Shown: positions 57,503 to 64,000 of the stretch, piece after piece
How the letters are laid out: each line of letters opens with the position of its first letter
Numbering within the stretch: the first letter of the stretch is position 1
Source of the DNA: Viola odorata
Lineage: Eukaryota > Streptophyta > Magnoliopsida > Malpighiales > Violaceae
DNA length: 64,000 nt
Assembly: GCA_963691705.1 (NCBI GenBank)
Contig: OY829545.1
Coordinates: 37,683,475 to 37,747,474, forward strand
Direction: 5' to 3'
Translations under genes and position numbers: made by a program
The notes under the pieces: model-generated
Database searches by the model: none
Seen by the model: only the letters and a program-made list of their open reading frames with translations
What the model was told of the DNA's origin: nothing

Positions 57503-58310
57503 CAAAAGTAGGTGAGATTCGTGCCAACCCGAGGCCACCCGGAATTGGCTGATTTTTAATTAATTGGAACAAAGCTAGCGGTATACCGCCAAAGATGTTT
57601 TTTTGGCTTCCGATAAGAGTGTTTTCAAGGCCTTTTGTACTTAGTATAAATAGCTTTCTTCTTCATATTTCCTCCTTAGTTTTTGATGAGTGTTTATTGC
57701 TTGAGTTAGAGAGTACTCCTCCCTCTAAACACCTTAAACTCACCTTGTAAGCATCAAGTGTTGGTGACTATAGGCATGTCTCTCTGCCTCCGAATGTGTG
57801 CTCATTCATCACTGAAATGAAGCCATGTGTGATCACATCAGCCCCTCCCTTATTTTCGAAGCGGTGAGGAAGTGTGGGAAGAGATGGCCGCGCTATTGGA
57901 ATATGTGTATGGAAATGTTTTGCCTAATGTAATGCCCGGTTATGGAGAAACACATCATTGGTTCAAACGGAGTATATTTTAGGAATTGCCTTATTGGAAG
58001 ACCAATCTAATTCGTCATAATTTGGACGTGATGCATATTGAGAAGAATGTGTTTGATAGCATCTTCTACACAATGATGGATGTTCTAGGGAAGATTAGGT
58101 AATTTGTATTGAATGAATATTATGGATTCCCATTGGTTGCCTATTGATTGGTCAGTTCCAATTGAATTTCTATCCCCAAATCTTCCTTTAATTTCTAGAA
58201 TTTTGTTCATCTTCATTTTGTCAAATCCGCTGCATTTTCTCCAATTACCTATTTGATTCTCGTGTTTATTGTTCATAATTGATTGGGATTTTTCAAGTAA
58301 CTCAAGCTAG
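57503..58310 (+). repeat. Rearranged remainder of the G 5' LTR
   Basis: 57503-57763 and 58095-58310 align with 60734-61075 and 61158-61400 of the 3' LTR. TATAAATA at 57645-57652. After 58314 similarity stops abruptly, so the LTR end and primer site are lost. Confidence 0.8.
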
Positions 58311-59040
58311 ATTTATGTTGTTTATGATTGTCTTGCGTTTGTTGAACTTTTGGTGAACAAATTAAGCCATTTGAACAACAAATTTGAGAATTTCCATTTT
58401 TCCAGATTTTTGTGTTCTTGGTGTTCTTGAACATCTTCATCTCTGTCCAATTATTTGAACCCGCCCATAAAATTCTGAAATTCGGTGTCAACAAACTTCA
58501 TCTTGTGTGTAGCAATCTTTGTTCTTGAGGAATCAAGAAATTTTGTGGAATTCTTATACGTTTTGGCCAAAATAGAAAGTTGCGCAGCTTTCCTCCGAGA
58601 AAAGTGCAACCTGTATTGTTGGTCTGTTTACACTGTGTTCCAGCCATAATTTACCTTTTTATCCTTTATGAAAGTTGTAGCTATATACCTTAGGAATATC
58701 CCTCATTAATTTCGTAATTTTTAGCCTTCTTTGTCTATTTGTCGAAGCTACAGGTTTGTTCAAGAACAATTCCATCTAACACATCTTTTTCATTGTTTGT
58801 CAACCAGATTTCCTTCTTCTTTCTTAGTTGTAATTGTTGTGCTAAGTCTCATAATTGTGTGCTCTTCTTATTGAATCTTGCGATTGTTATTTAAGATGAA
58901 AGGGTTGATCAATAGTGAGCTTACGAATTGAGATTTTTGTGAGAGCAATTTTGAGAGAGAGCTAGACACGAGAGATACATGTGAGGGAGTGCTTGTTCCA
59001 CTAATACCTATGGATATCTAGCTTGTTAATTTTGCAGGCA
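58311..59040 (+). other. Leader of element G
   Basis: No gene. Contains ACATGTGAGGGAGTGCTTG (58979-58997) and an acceptor-like TTAATTTTGCAG (59027-59038), counterparts of the A/B/E leader box and acceptor. Confidence 0.5.
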
Positions 59041-59550
59041 TTATTTCACAAGAATGTGATAGTGAATGGGATAACCAAGAAGTGTGTGATGATGAGGGTA
59101 GCTACCAAGACGGTGGTGATGATGGATATGAATCCTATGGTGAGGTTAGCCGCCACCTCAATGATGATGATGACTACCAATCGTCTAGTGTTGAAGATAA
59201 TAGTTTCTATGGTGTCACTAGCAACCATTCCAATGATCATGATGGTTACCAACTATCTAGTGTTGATGATTATGGCTTTTATGGTGACGATACTAACCAT
59301 CCCAATGAAGATGATGGCTAGCAACCATATAGTGTTGAGGATTATAGTTCCTATGGTGTCACTAGCAACCATTCCAATAGTGATGAGCGCTCTTCTTATG
59401 CGTGTGATGATTACTAATTTCATGGTAATAGAGCATATGAATCTTATGGCGAAGATGACTACGGACAAAGTATTGATGGTATGGACGAATACCAAGATCA
59501 AGATGTCGAAGGTTGTAGTGGGTATGAAGACTACGAAGAGCTTCAATTCT
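59041..59550 (+). pseudogene. Acidic, tyrosine/serine-rich repeat ORF of element G
   Basis: Frame from 59082 (CDDEGSYQDGGDDGYESYGE) with imperfect repeats SS(V)EDNSFYGVTSNHSND / SSVDDYGFYGDDTNHPNED / YSVEDYSSYGVTSNHSNSD. A stop at 59319 is followed by more of the same frame to 59415. Composition (Asp, Ser, Tyr, Gly) suggests a disordered protein. Not recognised. Confidence 0.4.
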
Positions 59551-59579
59551 AGAAGACTCTTCCTCCATATAAACACGCA

Positions 59580-59970
59580 AGTCTGACACAATCATGATAG
59601 AACCCAAGGTCGAGCACCTATGCCTTCTCCTCCTCACTCAAGCTATGGCCTTGGTTCCTCAAGACAAAGCCTTGGCTATGGCCCCTCTACTAGCACTCCG
59701 TCTTCCCCTTCTTATCAAAGGGCTACTCCAAGGCACCATCAACCATTCCAACGCCGGTAAAGAAACCAAAAGTCTTCTTCCCCAACTCCTTTTGAGCACA
59801 ACCCGTGCTTGGAACACCACGCACCAACACAAGAGGAATTAAAGGCCATGTTCCAAGAGTGGTGGCTTGCGCAAGGCATGTTGGTTGATGATCTTCCATC
59901 TCTCCTTAAACCTAACAATGACCATACGGACGGGAATATGAGTGGAGAGATATGGGAGGAGAGTGCTTAA
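59580..59970 (+). pseudogene. Ser/Pro-rich degenerate coding stretch of element G
   Basis: A frame with PSPPHSSYGLGSSRQSLGYG, then a frameshift, then LKAMFQEWWLAQGMLVDD to a stop at about 59970. Gag-like position but no gag motif seen. Confidence 0.3.
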
Positions 59971-60532
59971 TAATTGTGTTGAGAATGATATGGTTGAGCA
60001 CCCTATTAGTGAGATGAGTAGAGAGACAATTAAGGGTGAGTGTACCCAAACATTTGGGAAAGAGTTGGGTGAGTGTAGCCAAACACTTAGGAGTGAGTTG
60101 GGTGAGAGCCACCAAACACTTGGGAATGAGTCAGGTGAGTGCCACCAAACACTCGGGAGTGAATCGGGTAAACACGTGGGGCTAGATGTGTTTGATGTTT
60201 TTATCAACCCGTTGTTTAAATTTGGGAGGGTTACATTGGGAAGTAAAAAGAGTAAGCGTGCCATTGAGAGTGGATGTAACCTTGGAAATGAATCGGGTGA
60301 TCACATTGAGCTAAATATCTTTCAAGGTTTTGAAAACCCTTTGCTTGAACTTGAAGATAGTAATTGGGAGAATGAAAAGAGTGGGGAAAGGGATAGAGAG
60401 AATATCTTGTATTCTTACATGGATGATCCCTTCTTTTCTATGTTTGATTCTCCTTTGTACAAATTTCCTATGGGTTTGGTCAAGGAATTCAGTTCTTATA
60501 AGGATCCTTTCCTTTACTACATTCCTAGCTAA
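59942..60532 (+). CDS. 196-codon ORF of element G with GEC.QTLG repeats
   Basis: Unbroken frame, no domain recognised. Residues 33-75 hold four imperfect 15-residue repeats (GECTQTFGKEL, GECSQTLRSEL, GESHQTLGNES, GECHQTLGSES). Later comes FDVFINPLFKFGRVTLGSKKSKRA, echoing the charged protease-RT linker of A and E (KSKRA). Ends about 120 bases before the 3' LTR. The start could lie upstream in another frame. Function unknown; possibly a diverged linker remnant. Confidence 0.35.
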   Translation: MERYGRRVLNNCVENDMVEHPISEMSRETIKGECTQTFGKELGECSQTLRSELGESHQTLGNESGECHQTLGSESGKHVGLDVFDVFINPLFKFGRVTLGSKKSKRAIESGCNLGNESGDHIELNIFQGFENPLLELEDSNWENEKSGERDRENILYSYMDDPFFSMFDSPLYKFPMGLVKEFSSYKDPFLYYIPS

Positions 60533-60651
60533 CATCATGCACTTCTAGTGATGTGCTCCTTGCAAGGAATGTTGAGTTATGTGCGCCCAAGCCAGGACCA
60601 CAAATTTAAAGCCATGAATTCGAGGATGAATCCTTTCGAAGGGAAAGGTGA

Positions 60652-61447
60652 TGATGCGATCACACATGGCTTCATTTTGGTGATGAATGAGCACATATTC
60701 GGAGGCCGAGAGACATGCCTAGAGTCACCAAAAGTAGGTGAGATTCGTGCCAACCCGAGCCCACCCGCGTGGCCGAGCGTCCCCTCGAATTGGCCGGACC
60801 AACCATGAAGAGTGCACTTGGTGGCATACCACCAGAAATTGGCTGATTTTTAATTAATTGGAACGAAGCTAGCGGTATACCGTTAGGCTCTTAACGGTAT
60901 ACCACTAGAGATTTTTTTTGGCTTCCGAGAAGAGTGTTTTCAAGGCCTTTTGTAATTAGTATAAATAGCTTTCTTCTTCATTTTTCTTCCTTAATTTTTG
61001 ATGAGTGTTTATTGCTTGAGTGAGAGAGTCTCCTCCCTATAAACAGCTTAAACTCACCTTGTAACTATCAAGCGTTGAAGGCTCTTTGATTAGAAGTAAA
61101 ACATCTTACGTTCAATCTTTTAATTTCATGTTCTTGCTTAAGATTGATTAAAAATTGGGTAATTTGTATTGAATGAATATTATGGATTCCCATTGGTGGA
61201 TGATTGATTATAAGTTGATTTGAATGCTTGCATATTGATTGATCAATTCCAATTGAATTTCTATCCGTAAATCTTCCTTTAATTTCCAGAATTTTGTTCA
61301 TCTTCATTTTGTCAAATTCGCTGCGTTTTCTCCAATTACCTATCCAATTCTCGTGTTTAATATTCATAATTGATTGGCTTTGTCTGGTAACTCAAGCTAG
61401 ATCTATTGACACGATCCGACTCATTAAAATGAGCCTGGATCACATCA
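60652..61447 (+). repeat. 3' LTR of element G
   Basis: 796 bp, TG...CA, TATAAATA at 60960-60967. Carries palindromic GGTGGCATACCACC (about 60820) and AGCGGTATACCGTTAGGCTCTTAACGGTATACC (60870-60902) in U3. Confidence 0.88.
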
Positions 61448-61452
61448 GGGGC

Positions 61453-62359
61453 CTCTCCTCGATCCTATTCCTCCTAAAACTGAACGCTCTATGACGATAC
61501 TCGTGGTTAAGAGGCAGAAATCTTCGATGATAATCAAACCAACTAGCCTTTTTAATATGCTGGAGTCCAAATCCTTTTGTTTGGTCCCCGCGATATGGAC
61601 ATGCCAAATGCCCTTTCGTGCTCCACCCTAACAGCATCGCGTATGCTAGAAAGACTGAGACCGTCCACATAAGTGCAGCTCGTAGTTGGAAGTTTTATTT
61701 CCTTATAGCATCATACATGCAAACACCATTACCCCACAACACTTTCAATTCATCGATTAGCGATCGTAGGAACAAGTCAAGATTTTTAGAAGGACTGTTA
61801 GGACCGAGAATAATCATTGACAACATGGTGTAAGGTTACTTCATTACCATCCATGGTGGAAGATTTAAAACGGATATCATTACTGGCCAACATTAGTATG
61901 GTTTTGCTCCTAGACCGAATCTATTAAACCCGTCCGTGTATAATGATAGCCTCACATTTCTAGAATCACTTGAAAAATCTGGATGGATGTGATCAAAATG
62001 TTTCCACGCCTCAGCATGTGACGGGTGAGACACAGTCCCGGGTTCAGGATTGGAGTTGGCATGCCACGCCATATCTTGACCGGTCTTGGGGACATGAAAA
62101 GCCTCTTAAGTCTCGGTATCAACGGCATATAACGAAGAATCTTGAATGGTTTTGGTTTCCCCCTTAGAGCGCTTGCATTTCCTGGCTTGAACCGTGCTTG
62201 CCCACAAACACGACAACTGTCCATATCTTTGTCTTCACCATAATACAACATGCAGTCATTCTTACAAACATGAATGTGTTGATAGCCAAGGCCCAAGGAT
62301 CGCAACACCTTCTTGTCCCCTGTAAAGTTTGTTGGCATATTATGCCCGCGCGGCAACAT
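61453..62359 (-). pseudogene. TNP2 transposase, Transposase_21 region
   Basis: 61952-62359 gives LRSLGLGYQHIHVCKNDCMLYYGEDKDMDSCRVCG and ILRYMPLIPRLKRLFMS. Then, in shifted frames with stops, AWKHFDHIHPDFSSDSRNVRL, DGFNRFG and, to 61453, MWTVSVFLAYAMLLGWSTKGHLACPY and HRRFLPLNH. This is the conserved core of CACTA TNP2 proteins, running into the G insertion. Multiple stops. Confidence 0.78.
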
Positions 62360-62473
62360 CGTAGTAAAAGCACCGACTAACTTATTTTATTAACCTTCAC
62401 TACTATTTGTGTCGGACTTGCCAGCCCACAATTCTTCCATAGCTGACAAAGTTGAGTGACTGGTTTGCAGCAT

Positions 62474-62905
62474 CTAGTAGTCTGTAGAATCTAGCCGCTT
62501 TAGGATTAGGAGGTTCCTTGTGAGGTTCATCATGATCCTCTGGTGCTTCTTCGTGAAACTCATTGGATTTACATTTTTACGGTTTGAAGGGCCTCCAACG
62601 TGAAACTCACTGATATTTGGGCTTTCGTCCCCACTTATGGTACGAAATACGGGAGATTCACCATGAAAGTGCCATGTTGTATACTGAGGCACAAAACCCT
62701 TACAAAATAAATGTGTGTGTACGTCTTCTACGTATTGGTATTTTACATTTTGACACTTGCAGCATGGGCATCTAATTCTCCCTTCATCAATACATTCAGG
62801 ATGTAAATAGTCAAAGTTGAGAAAGAAGTTCACTCCTTCCATAAACTCTTCTCGAATAGCACCGGTTCTATGCTTACGATTGTACATCCATGTCCGATCA
62901 GGCAA
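62474..62905 (-). pseudogene. TNP2 transposase-associated N-terminal domain
   Basis: 143 codons from ATG 62905: MPDRTWMYNRKHRTGAIREE, GVNFFLNFDYLHPECIDEG and IRCPCCKCQNVKY, the Transposase-associated domain (Cys-rich) that starts plant TNP2 proteins. Ends at a stop before the Transposase_21 part. Confidence 0.78.
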
Positions 62906-63120
62906 AGAAATTTTGTTCTATGTTAAGAAGCAAACATTGTCATATATTCAAAACTGTAAATATTTATGACCTATATTAGGACTCCTTCATAAATATATAT
63001 ACCTCGCCATCTTCACCAGATTAATGCACCGAATTATGAATCACTACTTTAACAAAAAAAAAATTAATTAATATAGTTAATTATAAACAATTTTTTTATA
63101 AAAAATATAGGAAATATATC

Positions 63121-63147
63121 CGAGAGAGAGAGAGAGAGAGAGAGAGA
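63121..63147. repeat. (GA)n microsatellite
   Basis: About 13 GA repeats upstream of the transposase start. Confidence 0.85.
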
Positions 63148-63199
63148 AGAGATAATAAATGAGAGGTGATGAGGTTCGCTGTGATGCGCATGTAGAGAA

Positions 63200-64000
63200 G
63201 GAGCTTTATCCGAATTTCCGACTGAATTTTTGTCAGAATATCATTTAGTAAAATGGTGCGCTTCATACTTTCGACGGATATTCGGTAAAAAAATTGGTCC
63301 GAAAACTTTTATTTTTTCCAACGAAAATTCGGTTAGAAACTTGTAAAATTCCACATAAATTTCTGACGGCGTCACCGACATAATTTTCGACGGAACACCG
63401 TCGAAAATCTGTTTAGTCCGCTTTAAACATTTGAAGGAAATTCTGTTGGAAAATCAAAAAAAATTATAATTGATGTGTGGTTTCAATTTTATCAGATGTC
63501 CCCGTAGGGACACTATGTATTTACCGCCTCTATGTATATAAAGGCTTATCTTGAGCATTTCACAAACGATGTGGTATATTTCCTCACCCATATCGATTTC
63601 CGACGCTATTTTTTACGAAGGCCCGTTGGAAATCCGGTAAGCGAAACGTTGCGTTTACCCATTTCTACGGACATGTTGTCAAAAACTTTCCCCGACACTT
63701 TCTTTCGTTGTTATAGGTTTCTTTTCATCGTTATAGGATCTCTACGTCGATTTCCGACGACATTTTCAATGGGTCTCCGTCGGAAATCCAGTAAGTAAAA
63801 CATTGCATTTAATTATTTCGACGAAGATGCGGTCTAAAATTTGGTCGAAGACGTTCCCCGATGCGTTATTTCGTCATTATAGGTTTTGTTTCGTCGCTAT
63901 AGGTTCTGAATGTCAAAAAGTCATTATTTTAATTGTTTTAAAGCCAATATCATTATTTTATCTTGGGAAGCCAATCTCATTATTGTAAATCAACAAAGTT
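63200..64000. repeat. Right subterminal repeats of the CACTA element
   Basis: Dispersed TTTCCGAC, TTTTCGACGGA, CCGTCGAAAA, GTCGGAAATCC and GTCGTTATAGG motifs in both orientations through the window end; no gene supported. Confidence 0.5.

Larger units (their letters stand above)
55637..58094. repeat. 331-bp inverted duplication spanning the CACTA/G junction
   Basis: Arm 1 (55637-55967): 254 bases of TNP2, including the TSD, plus the first 77 bases of the G LTR. Arm 2 (57764-58094) is its reverse complement, 331 bases with about 11 differences, embedded in the G 5' LTR in place of about 60 LTR bases. Without solo LTR H the spacer is 261 bases. Junctions share short identities with the LTR (TTG and AAGA). 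Confidence 0.9.
55891..61447 (+). mobile_element. Element G: non-autonomous CRM-like LTR retrotransposon
   Basis: Starts TGATGCGATCACACATGG, ends CTGGATCACATCA, TSD GGGGC (55886-55890 and 61448-61452). The 3' LTR is complete (60652-61447, 796 bp). The 5' LTR is rearranged: 55891-55967, [H], 57503-57763, inverted arm, 58095-58310, with its end and primer site missing. The 3' boundary CGAGGATGAATCCTTTCGAAGGGAAAGG resembles that of A, and the leader keeps TGTGAGGGAGTGCT. No RT or integrase. Confidence 0.85.
52905..64000 (-). mobile_element. CACTA (En/Spm-like) transposon, degenerate, containing G and H
   Basis: A minus-strand TNP2-type transposase (62905 down to 53773) lies between two regions rich in CGTCGGAAA/TTTTCGAC motifs (52905-53050 and 63200-63990), typical of CACTA subterminal repeats. 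The exact CACTA termini were not found, and the right end may lie beyond the window. The transposase is split by element G at 55891-61447. Confidence 0.65.

Noticed and set aside
59023..59586. 187-codon Met-rich frame in G
   Set aside because: Off-frame reading of ATGATGATG-type codons; the acidic Tyr/Ser frame at 59082 is the coherent one.
52846..63590. ATGTATATAAAGGCT near 52855 and 63533 as terminal repeats of the CACTA element
   Set aside because: They are direct, not inverted, and similarity fades within about 60 bases; no CACTA terminus beside them.

Overview
The window is plant nuclear DNA, most likely (peri)centromeric heterochromatin of a eudicot. It consists almost wholly of nested transposable elements, and I see no conventional host gene, tRNA or rRNA. 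The evidence is several classes of plant LTR retrotransposon, a CACTA transposon, a Stowaway MITE, a probable endogenous pararetrovirus fragment and a tandem array of about 180-bp monomers. The species cannot be fixed from the sequence.

Layout. (1) 1-27397: a decayed Tat/Retand-type Ty3-gypsy element ('C', minus strand). Its 5' LTR is at 26815-27397 and its broken gag-pol at 26727-21301. Beyond the pol end lie two plus-strand (antisense) intron-containing genes, at 1-9210 and 9867-12318. Its 3' LTR is off the left edge. Two young CRM-like chromovirus elements sit inside C: 'A' (254-7908, plus, TSD ATACT) and 'B' (12555-20484, minus, TSD ACCAC). (2) 27398-29100: a satellite-like array of nine ~180-bp monomers, into which C inserted. 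(3) about 29113-49149: an Ogre/Tat-like element ('D', plus) without a 5' LTR, with mutated gag-pro, a probable intron before RT, repeat-rich 3' UTR and a 3.85-kb 3' LTR that carries a Stowaway MITE and a 302-bp duplication. A non-autonomous CRM-related element ('E', 38633-44027) with a 900-codon open frame is embedded in its 3' UTR. (4) 49150-50681: a truncated LTR related to D. (5) 50682 to about 52600: a probable endogenous pararetrovirus fragment with a TATA-type promoter. (6) about 52900-64000: a CACTA element (minus strand, TNP2-type transposase, degenerate). It is split by a non-autonomous CRM-like element 'G' (55891-61447, TSD GGGGC), whose 5' LTR contains both a solo LTR 'H' (55968-57497, TSD GTCAC) and a 331-bp inverted copy of the CACTA/G junction.

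How it fits together. A, B and E share the primer-binding site, a splice-donor/acceptor pair bracketing the leader, a CACGTGAGGGAG-type box before gag, and reading frames that run through the polypurine tract into the 3' LTR. G shares the box, the acceptor and the polypurine-type 3' end. A is one nonsense mutation, and B one frameshift, away from an unbroken frame. E and G lack recognisable enzymes and could only move with proteins from A/B-like relatives. Insertion order from nesting: satellite, then C, then A and B; D, then E; CACTA, then G with its inverted copy, with H later than G. LTR differences counted by eye make A youngest (about 5/917), then B (about 14/1160), then E.
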